Notes under the pieces: generated by a model
Told to the model about the DNA's origin: nothing
What the model saw: the letters and a program-made list of their open reading frames with translations, nothing else
Databases searched by the model: none
In this document: one piece after another, positions 1 through 11,687 of the stretch
How the letters are laid out: every line of letters begins with the position of its first letter
How positions within the stretch are numbered: position 1 is the first letter of the stretch
NCBI RefSeq assembly: GCF_036323735.1
Contig: NC_086032.1
Coordinates: forward strand, 44,447,335 to 44,511,334
Length of the DNA stretch: 64,000 nt
Origin: Rattus norvegicus
Taxonomy: Eukaryota; Chordata; Mammalia; Rodentia; Muridae
Direction of reading: 5' to 3'
Program-made: the position numbers and the translations under genes

Positions 1-1112
1 GGATAATTTAAGAGCAGAACTCTCCCTAAGGTTTATTCTGTGAAGGATTTCTGTGTAGGGCGCAGTTCTCTTGGGTCACTAAAATCTGACAAGGATACTT
101 CCCTTCCAACAGAACTCATCTTGGCTTACCCATAAACTGATGGACAGGGTTACATCCTTGATCAGTCTCAGGCAGGTCATACCCAGGCTTCTTACCATAA
201 CACACACGAGCAGCAGCACTGAGAGTAGTGTGCTCCCTGCTTGTGGCACTGCTGTTATTCCCTCTGAGTTACCAACCATCTCCACAACTGCACACGGGCA
301 AGTCTTGAGACTCTAATAGTAATTTTATTCCCAGTAAAAACGCCAGAGCACAGGATTCAGATACAGAGGACAAGCACACCATAGCAGCTATGACATCTAC
401 CCTTGTATGACTCAAGAAATAATTCTTATCCAAGAAGCTTTTGAAGACATGCAGATGAGCTGTTACCAACTATCACAATGGTTCTTTTTAGAATGGATTG
501 GGACAGGAATTGTGGACTTACATTTCCTCATTTTTTATGCCCTTCTGAGTTGATGGAAATCTTTATACTAAGCATTTCCTATATTTCAAGTTTGTGAGGT
601 CATTCAGTATTGAATGGCTGTCTTATTAAGGAGACGTTCTAAAACAGGAGGAGGCATGCCCTGTACATTGATAAGCTCAAGGACTCACTGTCACCAGCTC
701 TCTAGTCACAAATGGACACTTGACCTCATCTCACCCATCGGATATTCCTGTCTGAGTCTGCTACTCCCCTGCTCCTCTCCAAGGGGTAATGTCAAGTCAC
801 AGGGTTAATGAGAGCTGACACTCAAGAAGGGCCATGGTGCTGGAGCTAATGCCCAGCGGCTACAGTGCCAGGGCAGCAGTGTCTGATAGCAGAGCCATGG
901 TGGTGCCCTTGCCAGGGTATCCCTGTGATGTAACCATGTCTGTGGTTTCTCCTGTCTGATGCCAACCAATCCTACATGGCATGGCCAGCCTGGTTTTGCA
1001 CATGTCATGATGACTCTCTGAACTACCTAAGATTCTTCTAAATGATTCTCTTTTCTACCTATGTCAGTTAGTGTTGATTCTTGGAACCAAAGAATTTTTA
1101 CATACAATTTGT

Positions 1113-1166
1113 TCATTCACTCACTCACTCACTCACTCACTCACTCACTCACTCACTCACTCATTC
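1113..1166. repeat. (TCAC)n microsatellite
   Basis: About 13 near-perfect CACT units. Confidence 0.95.
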
Positions 1167-1770
1167 AAGAAAGTCATGTGTTAACTGTCATGTGTTAAGA
1201 ACTGTTCTAAGTGTATGGGTCATTCAGGGAGCAAGATGGAAATCCCTCCCTCGAAGGTTATAGTCTACTGAAGTCTACGATTTTCCTTCCAAATTTAGGC
1301 AAGAGAGGCTTTCAGGGAAAGTGGCATGTGAGCTTAGATATGGCAGATAAGTTTAAGGTAGCCAGCTGAGGAGGATACTGAGCAACCTAGGCCAAAGGAA
1401 CAGAGGGAATCTGGAATTCTCTAAGAGAACTAAGAGAGAACACGGAATTTTATAGACACTATAGAGAGAGGATGAGGCAGGCCTAGGATAATGGGATTGG
1501 AGATGGAAGCAACTGGGAGAGGGAGGATGGCTGGCATGATGAGACTTGGAGGGCAGAGGAAATCTTACTAAGCCTCTATGGCTTGACACTCTGAAGGACA
1601 GAGCCATGCTAAACCATAAGTGGAGATGGCAGCAGAAGGGTGTGTCACCAGATCTGCAGTGATGATGGCCATGCCTGGAGCTGCCTGCCTTAGAGCTGGG
1701 GGAGGAAAGGATGGAAATGCAAAGACTGTTTAGGAACTTGCCCAAATAGTCCAGATAAGAAATAAAGTGT

Positions 1771-1967
1771 TGGAGGCTGGAGAGAAGGCTCAGGGGTTAA
1801 GATCATTGACTGCTCTTCCAGAAGACCAGAGTTCAGTTCCCAGCACCCACATGGCAGTTTACAACTGTCTGTCACTCCAGTTCCAGGGGACCTAACACCC
1901 TCCCATAGACACACATGCAGGCAAAACACCAATGCACAAAAATTAAAACTAAAATTAAATTATAAAG
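1771..1967 (+). mobile_element. B2/B3 SINE
   Basis: The head GGAGGCTGGAGAGAAGGCTC and CTGCTCTTCCAGA box are clear, with an A-rich tail. A 14-bp duplication (13/14 match) is at 1757-1770 and 1968-1981. Confidence 0.9.
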
Positions 1968-3040
1968 AAGAAATACAGTGTGGGATTAGAGTAAAGTAAT
2001 AGAACTTTCCCGGCCTTTCCTTCACCACAGCAGAGGTCACAACAGAATCCAAGAGAGGAGTGGTTTGGGGAGCCAGGCCTCAGGACAACGATTCTTGGCT
2101 ACAGTCAACTGAGAGCACACAGGACCCCTAGAACTGGAATATCCCTGTACTGAGCTTTCATGTTCATTTGTTTCTACAGCACAGTTGAGTCTATATGAGG
2201 ATGAGAGAGAGAAGCATCCATGTGACAGGACCCTGGAGAAGCAGCATAGTGACTCCTCCTACCCTGAGCTACTCCCCACAGAAGCTGCAAATAACCCTGG
2301 GTCAGAATCCCTTCTGCTTGCCAGGTTCTGTCCTACAAAGAGGAAATTCATCTTCTGCACCTTCATCTCCCTTTTCTTGATACAGTCTTCTTGATCAGTT
2401 AACAGAGAAAGAAAACATTCCTCTCCCCCCAACACACACTGTCCTTGCCCTGCTGTGGCCTTTGGCTTTCTCTCTCTTTCTCTCTAGTTTGCCGTCTGGT
2501 TCTTGGACACAGTTCTGGCTAACCTCATTCTCATCCTGACCTTATCCTTGTGACGGGCAGTCTGGACTTCGCTCACCTCAGCCTGGCCTCTAAAAATCCT
2601 ATACTAGTGCTGTCCAAACCCATTGTGACTCATCCCTGTGCCTCTGGCCTTGCTCCTGGACAGACAGCTGCCTAGCCAGCTGACATTTCTAGATTCCAAC
2701 AGTCTGGTTTGTCATATAACCACAGGCCAGCCTTGCAACCCAAGTACCACAACGCATGATATATCCACAGTGGTCATTGCTTGTCCAGTGGTTCCGCCCA
2801 TTGGATCTGATGGGCCACCACTCACTGAGACCAACTGGCATACTTAATGTCTTCATTTATACAGTGCAGGGGACTTTGGTAGCTTTTGATATGCTCTCAG
2901 TTCCCTACCTGCCAGGCTCCTGAGACACTTTTGGCCCTGCATCACAGATCAGAGCTGGTCATGTGTGCTCTGTTGAAATATATAGTTTTTCAAAGTTAAC
3001 AAGCCTATACAGAAATTAAAAGTAAAATAATTATTTTTAA

Positions 3041-3255
3041 AGAGCCGGAGAGATGGGTCAATAGTTAAGAGTACATACTATTCTTCCAGAGTTCAAGAGT
3101 TCAGTACCCAGTACCGGTGTTAGGGTAACTGTCAGTAACTCTAGCTGGGAGGGGGTGGGGTAAGGGAGGGATCTGATGCCCTTTTCTGGCCTCTGAAAGT
3201 ACATGCACACAAATAAATGAATAAATAAATAAATAAATAAATAATAAATGAATGA
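3041..3255 (+). mobile_element. B3-type SINE with (AAAT)n tail
   Basis: Head GGAGAGATGGGTCAATAGTTAA, then CTTCCAGAG and GATGCCCTTTTCTGGCCTCTG. The tail has expanded into about ten AAAT units (3209-3255). Confidence 0.85.
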
Positions 3256-3658
3256 AAAAAAGGAAAGTAACAAGTAAACCAAATTAAACCCTCAAAAGAC
3301 TATGACATGTCTCTTGGCTTAGAGCCAGTTCTCAAAATAGAGACCTGGCAAACCTCGCAGGCAAGCTACCCAAGTGAGGCATAGTAACGCAGCCTCCCAT
3401 GGTGGCGTGATGCACATGGATGCCAAGACCATGCTTATTTTGTCTTCACTGTGCCCACTGTTCATGATGCTGTGCATGGTCACAGCTTGCTGGATGGTAG
3501 GGCGGATGCCAAACGCTCCGCACAGATGCTCTGTTTTGTCCTTATGCTCTGTCAATGGAAGCCATGCTCCCTTCAGTTTACTAATGGTTAAACTTATATT
3601 TTAAATGTCTCTAAAACAGCCAAGGAAAACAGCCATACTAATAAAGATCTGGTTTTTG

Positions 3659-3789
3659 TTGGGTGTGGTGGTAAGGCCTGTAATCCTAGAAGGTGGGAGG
3701 GGGAAACAGGAAGATCAGGAGTTCAAGGCCATCCTTACTACATAACAAGTTCAAGAGAGCCAGAGTTACAAGAGACCTTGTCTTACATA
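3659..3789 (+). mobile_element. B1 SINE
   Basis: GGGTGTGGTGGTAAGGCCTG, TAATCCTAGAAGG and GAGTTCAAGGCCAT match the B1 body. Its A-rich end runs straight into the CA-rich tract. Confidence 0.85.
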
Positions 3790-3804
3790 AACACACACAC
3801 ACAG

Positions 3805-3835
<31 letters not shown>

Positions 3836-4111
3836 TAACACACACACAACACACACAACACACATACCACACACACAAACACCACATACCACACCTACAC
3901 ACCACACATACCACACCTACACACCACACACACACACCACACATACACCATACACACCCATACATACACCACATACACACCACACACACACATCACACAT
4001 ACACACCCACACCCACACATATACCACACACACCACACACACTACACACCACACACACACACCATACACACACCACACACACACACACCACATACACCAC
4101 ACCCACAGACA

Positions 4112-4144
<33 letters not shown>

Positions 4145-4271
4145 ACACACACCCACACATATACCACACATACCATACACACCACATATACACCACACAC
4201 CACAAACAACACACACCACACACCACACACACACCACACATACATATCACACACACACACACACACACACA
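3790..4271. repeat. Long interrupted (CA)n-rich satellite-like tract
   Basis: About 480 bp of almost pure C/A on this strand, mixing pure CA runs with CACACC, CATACC and CACCTACAC higher-order units. It explains all long Thr/His or Cys/Val open frames on both strands here; none is a gene. Confidence 0.95.
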
Positions 4272-4304
4272 TTTTACCATTTTGTTCTTTGTGTATGTGC
4301 TTAA

Positions 4305-4515
4305 CTATGTATGTACGTATATAAGGATGTAAAGGTATATATGTATGTGTATAGATGGAACATTATAGATGTTTATATAGGAAAACATGTACACAAATAT
4401 CTGTATATAATGTAAATATGAAGATTGTATATATAAATGTATTTCTGTATATTTGTATATATGTGTGTTTATAAGTATATATATATATATGCATATATAT
4501 ATATGCACAATATGT
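4305..4515. repeat. AT-rich (TATG/TA)n region
   Basis: Degenerate TATATGTATG repeats, ending in TATATATATATATGCATATATATAT. It follows the CA tract, as if grown from the same seed. Confidence 0.7.
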
Positions 4516-4728
4516 ATGTAATGAAAGGTATGAGAATTTTTTTTTTGTCTTATAAATCAGGTGCCATATCCTGCTTTCACCATGTAGTATCACATCTAAG
4601 ATAATATGATATTATAGAAAGCTCTAGAATGCTTCTAAAGTGACATTGTATGTAAAAACCACTTACATGGGATTGGTGCACTCAGGGTGATATGGTGGTA
4701 GACTGAAAGCCATTTAAAATTGTTTCGG

Positions 4729-4834
4729 GGGTTGGGGATTTAGCTCAGTGGTAGAGCGCTTGCCTAGCAAGTGCAAGGCCCTGGGTTCGGTCCCCAGCTC
4801 CAAAAAAAAAAAAAAAAAAAAGAAAAAAGAAAAA
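4729..4834 (+). mobile_element. ID SINE
   Basis: Near-consensus ID: GGTTGGGGATTTAGCTCAGT, GTAGAGCGCTTGCCTAGCAA, CCCCAGCTCC and an A-rich tail. It is flanked by AAAATTGTTTCGG at 4716-4728 and about 4835-4846. Confidence 0.95.
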
Positions 4835-4846
4835 AAATTGTTTCGG

Positions 4847-5038
4847 AGCCTGGAGAGATAGCCCAGTGGTTAAAGGAACCTGCTGCTTTTACAGAGGACC
4901 TGAGTTAGATTCCTAGCACTTACATGGTAGCCCTCTTCTGGTCTCAGATGGCTTGGCACATGTGTGGTACACCGACATACATGTGGGCAATACACAGGTA
5001 TATGTAAAATAAGAACATTAAAACAATAAAAAATAATT
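4847..5038 (+). mobile_element. B2/B3 SINE
   Basis: CTGGAGAGATAGCCCAGTGG, CAGAGGACCTGAGTT and an A-rich tail. It abuts the ID element's right duplication. Confidence 0.8.
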
Positions 5039-5050
5039 GTTCTGTGAAAT

Positions 5051-5196
5051 CCAGGTATAGTGGCATATACTTTTAACTACAGCTTTAATCATAGCCTTGG
5101 GATGCAGAGGCAGGTGGACCTCTGTAAGTTTGAGCTACCTAATAACTTCTCGTAAGTATTGGGCTACCTAATAAGTTCTGGGCTACATAGACATTG
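5051..5196 (+). mobile_element. Diverged B1 SINE with internal duplication
   Basis: CCAGGTATAGTGGCATATAC, GGCAGGTGGACCTCTGTAAG and CTGGGCTACATAGA. The segment GGCTACCTAATAAgTTCT occurs twice. A purine-rich GGAGGAAG tract follows (5197-5261), into which the LTR element inserted. Confidence 0.7.
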
Positions 5197-5516
5197 GGGA
5201 GGAGGAGGAAGAGGAGGAGGGGAAGGAGGAAGAAGAGGAGGAGGGGGGAGGAGGAAGAGGGTGTGATGGTTTGTATATACTTGCCCTATTAGGAGGTGTG
5301 GGCTTGTTGAAGTAGGTGTGTCACTGTGGGCATGGGCTTAAGACCCTCACCCTAGCTGCCTGAGGTCAGTCTTCCACAAGCAGCCTTCAGAAGAAGATGT
5401 AGAACTCAAAGTTCCGCCTGCACTATGTTTCTCTGGATGCTGCCCTGCTCCCACCTTGATGATTCTGGACTAAACCTCTGAACCTGTGAGCCAGTCCCAA
5501 TTAAATGTTGTCTTTT

Positions 5517-5618
5517 GTTTTATTTAATTATTTATTTTTTCCCAGAGCTGAGGACCGAACCCAGAGCCTTGCGCTTGCTAAGCAAACGCTCTACCACTGA
5601 GCTAAATCCTCAACTCCT
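5517..5618 (-). mobile_element. ID SINE inside the 5' MaLR LTR
   Basis: Antisense ID body with the GAACCC...GCTCTACCACTGAGCTAAAT signature and a T-rich tail. It is flanked by a perfect 14-bp duplication, AAATGTTGTCTTTT, at 5503-5516 and 5619-5632. It splits the LTR's AATTAAATG / TTATAAGG region. Confidence 0.93.
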
Positions 5619-5690
5619 AAATGTTGTCTTTTATAAGGCTTGCCTTGGTCATGATGTCTGTTCACAGCAGTAAAACTGTAAGACAGAGGT

Positions 5691-5700
5691 TGGTACCAGG
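5691..5700 (+). promoter_or_regulatory. Retroelement primer-binding site (tRNA-Leu type)
   Basis: TGGTACCAGG lies 5 bp after the end of the 5' LTR at 5685, and complements the CCA end of tRNA-Leu(UAA). After ten bases the match decays. Confidence 0.65.
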
Positions 5701-6191
5701 GACTGAGGTATTGGTGTGATAGGCCTGACTATGCTTTTGTTAGGAGGAATGTGGGTTTTGGACTTTGCAAAGCAGTGCAATGCTTCAAGTTGGGCTTAAT
5801 GGGCCATCCTAGTAGGAATATGGAAGACTTCGTTGCTGCATATGATTGAACTGTGCAGACCTGGCCCAAGAGGTTTCAGTGGATAAGAATTTCAGAATGT
5901 GGCCTAGAGACTGTTTTTGTGGTATTTTGGTGAAGATTGTGGTCACTTTTTGCCCTTGTCTTGAAGAGTCTACCTGAGTCTAAGGTAAAGAGATCCGTGT
6001 TAATTGCATTGACAAAGGAAGTCTCAAAAAAGTCCAGCAGAGACTTTGTTTCCTGGCTAAGTCTCATGAAGAGCTTTTTGAACAAATATAGCAAGCTTAG
6101 AAAAGAAAAATATAAAATATATGGTTTGAACATGAAGGGGGCACCAGGAAGTGAAATGGATATTAAATTGAATGAAGAGAGTAGAGTTTAG

Positions 6192-6415
6192 GTCCAAGCA
6201 TCGTAGTGCAAGCCTTTTATCTCAGGAGGCAAAGACAAGCAGATCTCTGAGTTCAAGAAAAGCCTAGACCAAGTTCTAGGTGAAGGAAATCTTAAATCCA
6301 GGCTTAGTGAACCACACCTTTAATCCCAGTACTTAGGAGACAGATACACAGACCTCGGAGTTCAAAGTCGGTCTACAGAGCAAGTTCCAGGACAGCCAAG
6401 CTTAGGCAGTGAAGG
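6192..6415 (+). mobile_element. Two B1-like segments in the MaLR interior
   Basis: Segments 6192-6280 and 6292-6415 each read like B1 (CCTTTAATCCCAG..., AGGCAAAGACAAGCAGATCTC, GAGTTCAA, CAGGACAGCCAAG). The first is truncated. Confidence 0.7.
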
Positions 6416-8472
6416 AGTTGGAAGGCAGTCAGGAAGCTGGTGATAATGTAATGGGACAAGGGGCCATGTTCGAGCCCCAGCAAGCAGCAGAACTTGGCAG
6501 CTTTGGCCATGTGGCTCTGGCTTTGGAGTCCAGAATAAAAGGGACTACTGGGACAATTGATGCTGGCTAGATGGAGCTAAGAAATTAGTTGTGATTAAGA
6601 AGAGACAAGCATCACTGAGTGAACTCTTATGGGAAATGTTGTCTGAAAGCACAAAGGAACTGTGTCCAGAGAGCATCAAGGTTGTACCTCATGCTGCAGC
6701 TGTACTTGGTAATGTATAAGAGTCACCCAGGTGACACTTGTTTTGAAGGCATGAAGGAGTCATGAAGAGCAGCTGAGGTTTGGCATTGTGAGAGGCCATG
6801 AAAGGCAATCGATGACGGTACAGCCTCAGTTGTAGCTGAAAGCCCATGATTGAAGGGGTTATACAAAGGAGTTGAGTCTTGGCACATAAAGAGAGCCTAT
6901 GAGAGGTTATTGGTGAAGCCTAGTTGCAGCTGAAGACCCCAGTGAATTGGAGATGCCAGTACCATGGGATGATCACCACGAACAGCAGCAGCAGTGGAGT
7001 GGACAAACCTGAGCTTAGAGTGATACAGAGGGCAGAGGTGGAGAAGTGATGCTAGCCCTTTGGAGGAGTCCAAGATGTTTGAGATGCCAGAGCCATGGGT
7101 TATCTGCTGAGGAAAGCTGCTAACAGGGAGTGGAACCAGCCCAGGAGAAAGAAGTTTGTTGCAGTCAACAAAGAAGAAAAAGAACTTGGAGATCTGAAGA
7201 CTGCTTTGACACCAGACATAGAGATGCAGAGTTTGAAGTTTGTCCAGCTGGTTTCCTGTCTTGCTTTGGGAATTAACTGATTGGATGAATCTCAGAAGAG
7301 ACTTTGAACTTTGGACTTTTAACATTGTTGAAACTGCTGCAGATTATGGGGACTTTTGAAGTTGGATTAAATGTATTTTGCATTAGGTATGGCCCCTATA
7401 GACTCATATGTTTGAACAAGCCTTTGGGGGCCAGGGAGTGGAATGTGATGGATTGTATATGCTTGGCCCAGGGAGTGTTCCTATTAGGAGGCGTGGCCTT
7501 GTTGGAATAGGTATTTCACTGTGGGTGTGGGCTTAAGACCCTCATCCTAGCTGCCTGGAAGTCAGTCTTCCACAACCAGCCCGCAGATGAAGATGCAGAA
7601 CTCCTGCACCATGCCTGCCTGGATGCTGCTATGTTCCTGCCTTGATGATAATGGACTGAACCTCTGAACCTGTAAGCCAGCCCCAATTAAATGACTTGTC
7701 TTGGTCATGGTGTCTGTTCACAGCAGTAAAACCCTAACTAAGACAGAGGGGGAGGGGGAGAACAGAGAGGAGGAAGATAATGACCATAAAGATGGGGGAA
7801 AGGGTTCCCAGCACCTCACTTTTCTGAAAGGAAGATTTTAATGTATAAAATCAGGTATCTTGACCTAAGACCTCATCAGGGTCATTCTTACTCCCAAATC
7901 ACACAATCCAGGAAAATTAAATATCACTCCGAATCCCTCTTGAAATAATTCTAAATAACGAAAGTGGAGGAATACTCTGTTCTAAGTGGCACTGAATTTA
8001 TACTTTTCAATTTCAATGCCTTTTCTACCTGAAATCTTCACAATATCATATTTTTCCAAGTATCAGGAGAAAAAAACAGTCTAATTCATAATGAACTCCC
8101 AATTGGTGTATATATTAAAAGCAAAGATAATTTGACTTTGTTGCTGGTGATTCCTAATTTCCTGCATAAAGTAGAAGTAAATGAGGTTGTAGATTCGTTG
8201 GAGATTGGTGGGGTACAGCCTGCACCAGGAAAGCCATGAGTGGCAGGGAACAGAGGCTATTTCTGTAAAGGGCAACCTGAAGGGGCTCACTGAGAAGCCA
8301 CCCTCTGCAGTGCCTGCAAGTCGGATTTCAGAGACTCCACTAACACTCGGTTGTTTACTCTGGCAGCTGCTCACAAATGAGCTCTTTAGCTGCCACTGGG
8401 GAAAAAACAGTGACGGATGAGATCAAGATTTTCCCAGATGATTCCAGTTCCACCAACCGAAATTCAAGGGAG

Positions 8473-8476
<4 letters not shown>

Positions 8477-8527
<51 letters not shown>
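8477..8527. repeat. (CA)n microsatellite
   Basis: Perfect run of about 25 units. Confidence 0.97.
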
Positions 8528-8530
<3 letters not shown>

Positions 8531-8837
8531 CAGAGACTCAAAATAGAAGGCTTTAAATCTAATTCATTGTGTGAGACTTTCTTTCTCAATCCTGCTCGGT
8601 TAGGATCACAAGGCAGAGTAATAGTTGGAAGAACAAGAGTTAAAGGACTGCTTCACTTCAGAAAGGGATAGGTCTGTAAAACAAACGGAATAAAGGGGGT
8701 GGGGAGAAAGTTCAGGGGCCTACGTGCTTGACAGTTTTTCATAGGAAACTGAAAATAAAACACAGGAGAAACTACCGAGTAAATGGCATAAATTGGGCAA
8801 AAAAAATTAATGACGACCAGCTTGCTTTTTTACTTTT

Positions 8838-9062
8838 TTTCCACCATTGGGAATGAACCGGGGTCTCTGTGTCCCTTGGACAAACACTGCCACTGACCAT
8901 GTCCCCAGGCCTGTTCTTACTTTTTATTTTAAACAAGAGTCTCACTAAGTTATTCAGGCTGCCTTTGAGCTCACTCTAGCCTAGGCTTGCCTTGAACTTT
9001 TCCTTTGTCCCACTCTAGCACACCATAGCTAGCAGTGCAGGCCTGCATCACCAGGCCCAGTT
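8838..9062 (-). mobile_element. B4 SINE (ID-B1 composite)
   Basis: Antisense ID-like part (TGAACCGGGGTCTCTG...CCATGTCCCCAG) followed by an antisense B1-like part (GAGTCTCACTAAGTTATTCA...GCATCACCAGGCCCAG). Confidence 0.65.
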
Positions 9063-9184
9063 TCATAACTATTTATATATAAACATATCCTCGGAAAATC
9101 TCAGTCTGTGTAGTGTATCGTGTAGGTCTGCCAAATGCAAGGTTCTTAAGCTTGATTCCTAGCACAACACTGAATGTGTGCATG

Positions 9185-9185
9185 T

Positions 9186-9220
<35 letters not shown>

Positions 9221-9252
9221 CATATGCACACATGCATGCACGCACACACACC
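9185..9252. repeat. (CA)n / CATGCA microsatellite
   Basis: CA run followed by degenerate CATGCACGCACA units. It follows an old ID-like segment (about 9120-9180). Confidence 0.9.
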
Positions 9253-9739
9253 CATGATTATGATAAAATAGTACTTTTTAAGTTTAAGGGATTGCAGATG
9301 TAACTGACTGATAAGAGTATTGACTAGCAAGTGCTTGACTCCCAACCTGAGAAAACAAAGCAAAAAAAAAAAAAAAAAAAAACCATGGCATTTAGTATTT
9401 CACTTTATTTCAAGTTAGATATGTCTAGTAAATGGTTTTATTTAAGATTCCTGAGTGACAGAGCTAAGCACATAGAACCAGCACACAATGCAGCGGAACC
9501 TGTTGAGCTATGAACAGGTACTCTATTAGGACAGACACAGAGATTCCTCATCTTACAGTGGGGTCATGACCCTATAAACCCATCATAAATCAAAAGCCTG
9601 GGAAACACGTTAATGTGAAATACTTAGTGGAGAGCTCCCTACACAGCCTCACGATCCTGTAACTAACTGAGCTGTACTTGGGACATTATCCCAGCTCATC
9701 ATAAGCACAAAGCAAAGAGCAAAGTTGGAATAACAGCAC

Positions 9740-9885
9740 AGGCTTTGACACCTAGATGCCACATGCCACACCCAGTGTCACGCCATCTCCAACAAAGCCA
9801 CACCTCCTGAGCTTCTCCAAACAGTGCTACCAAATGGAGACAAAATATTCAAAGGCTGGAGACTGAGGGACAAATCATACCACTT
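9740..9885 (-). mobile_element. MaLR/MT-type LTR fragment
   Basis: The reverse complement has the MT-like order: ATTTGTCCCTCAGTCTCC, TTTGAATA, GGTAGCACTGTTTGGAGAAG, GGAGGTGTGGCTTTGTTGGA. Confidence 0.55.
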
Positions 9886-9941
9886 CCTTTCCTGGAAAAG
9901 AAGAAACTTCCTAAATAACATATTGATTCTGCTCACCTAGA

Positions 9942-10052
9942 TCCATGGAGCTGGGCTGCATGTATGCAGATGCGTGGAGCTGTGCAGCATGTGTGCAGGT
10001 ACGTGGAGCTGGGCTGCATGTGTGCAGGTGCATGGAGCTATGCAGTCTGTAC
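9942..10052. repeat. 29-bp minisatellite, 3.8 copies
   Basis: Units start at 9942, 9971, 10000 and 10029. The core is GTGGAGCTGKGCWGCATGTR. Copies differ at a few positions. Confidence 0.85.
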
Positions 10053-10149
10053 ATCCCACTTGCATTTATCTGCCCTGTATTTTTTTAATTTACCCAAGTT
10101 GCTGCATAACTGTAATGTACTCACTGTAGTTGGTATTTTGCTTTCCCTC

Positions 10150-10440
10150 TAGTCCACAAGTAATCCACTCCTGCTGGTGGACATTTATATTGCTCACAGC
10201 CTTTTGCTATTATAAATCATGCACTTACGGACTTTACATTCATGTCTGCTGATATTAGTGTGCATGATATAGACTTAGGAATGGAAACTCTGTATCAGCC
10301 AGCGCTTTGTTACTATCATAAGATACCTGAGACAGGCTGCTTTATATAGAGAATGAGGTTTATTTAGCTCAGGGTTTTGAAAGTTCAAGGGCACAGCAGC
10401 TGTGTCCGCTCAGTTCTTGGAGCCACCCTCACCCCCCCCC
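10150..10440 (-). mobile_element. Old L1 (ORF2 end) and MaLR-type LTR fragments
   Basis: GGTGGACATTTATATTGC with CTATTATAAATCATGCAC (about 10150-10280) resembles the antisense end of L1 ORF2. Then 10294-10440 (GTTACTATCATAAGATACCT, GAGGTTTATTTAGCTCAGGG) resembles an antisense MaLR LTR end. Confidence 0.4.
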
Positions 10441-10462
10441 CCCAGCTAAAGACATATCATAA

Positions 10463-10463
<1 letters not shown>

Positions 10464-10517
<54 letters not shown>
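10464..10517. repeat. (GT)n microsatellite
   Basis: Perfect run of about 26 units, shortly after a C13 run at 10431-10443. Confidence 0.96.
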
Positions 10518-10520
<3 letters not shown>

Positions 10521-11394
10521 ATAAAAGATCTATGAGAGGAAGGCTGGGGTCCTACAATATCTGTCAAGAATCCTCTTCTCCCCTCCTCCCCATCCCACCA
10601 CCACCTTGTGACTGAAGGACTTGCCAACTCTTAGGAGTGCCACATCCAACTGTACCACTTTGGGGAGCAAGCCTCCTATAGCAACGGGCCTCTGGGGTGT
10701 ATAACCAAGCATGTCCCAATAGTACAGGCCTCTTTTCTGTTCTCCTGTCATTCTCCATTGTCTTCTAACAGACTGAAGAACCGCTCCCAGGTCAGTAAAT
10801 GCTATATCATTGACTACAACAGCCTCAGTGAAAGGGTCATTTTAAAGAGGCCAGACCTTCCTTCCCTCCCTGAATGCTTACATTTGCAAGCTATTAAAGC
10901 TGATATAAGCACAGTATCTGTCCACACCATATGTTAGACTATCTTCTACATGTATGAAAAGGCAGCCTTCCTTTCTCACCTGGGCTGCCAAAAACCTGGA
11001 TCCACCATCAATTGGTCTGCAGTAAGCTCATAGGTCTACACTGCTAAAGGGCCCCACAGTCACCTGCTTCAGGGTGGGGTACATGTGGTGCTCCTGGGAG
11101 GAGGCTGGAGAACCTCCCTTTGTAGCACACCATCCAGGGAATCAGGTGGATGTTAACAATTAGAACTACATGGGTTTCTTCCCACACTTTCATTTTCATC
11201 TGCAACCTAGAACTGTGATTATTGTTTTCCCTTTCCCTCTCTGATGATATTTAATCCTCAGGACACAGGATTTCATGTATAATAAGTCACCTATGACCTA
11301 TGGCACACAGATGTGAAATGTTCGAGTCCACACACAGGAAGAAAAAGTCGCTTCTCCTTTAGAGGCAGGTACCACTAACCAATATAAAATCCTC

Positions 11395-11490
11395 AGGGGC
11401 CAAGGTTGGGCTCACTAGGAGAATATTCATACCTAAGAGGCTTTGGCCCTGAGTTGGATCCCCAGCACCACAAAACCAAAACCATCAAGA
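11395..11490 (+). mobile_element. Old ID-related SINE
   Basis: Diverged GTTGGGCTCACTAGGAGAAT...GAGTTGGATCCCCAGCACCA with an A-rich end. Confidence 0.55.
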
Positions 11491-11687
11491 AGTCTAAAGA
11501 GACACAAGACAGAATGTGGTTTTCCATTGAACCTACTTAGTTTCTTCATGACTTGCTATGTGCCAATCCAAAGGGACCATGGTAGGAACAGGCTGTTTCT
11601 TCAGTTACAGTTCTGAAGCTTTTCAGATAGGACCAAACCACTTCAAAGTGTGCTTTGTATGAGCCTAGATTTCCAAAAGTTGCCTGG

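Larger units (their letters stand above)
5262..7745 (+). mobile_element. Apparently full-length MaLR-like LTR retrotransposon
   Basis: Two direct LTRs (5262-5685, carrying an ID insertion, and 7444-7745) share the same body. Both start TGTGATGG and end AAGACA. Between them are about 1.76 kb of internal sequence. Five bases after the 5' LTR is TGGTACCAGG (5691-5700), which fits the 3' end of tRNA-Leu(UAA), the ERVL/MaLR-type primer. A purine-rich AGGGAGTGGAA precedes the 3' LTR. GAGGG flanks both outer ends (5257-5261, 7746-7750), a 5-bp duplication, although the site is G/A-rich so chance is not excluded. The interior has no gag or pol frame, as in other non-autonomous MaLRs; it holds B1-like segments. 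The two LTRs have diverged, so the insertion is old. Confidence 0.82.

Noticed and set aside
3693..4332. A 203-codon Thr/His-rich frame and Cys/Val-rich frames
   Set aside because: Translation of (CA)n on either strand, which lacks stop codons.
4729..4834. tRNA-like gene (A/B-box-like ID sequences here and at seven other sites)
   Set aside because: These are ID SINEs with A-tails and target duplications, not functional tRNA genes or the BC1 locus.
6897..7325. 142-codon minus-strand frame
   Set aside because: It lies inside the MaLR-like element's internal region, antisense to it, with no gag or pol character.
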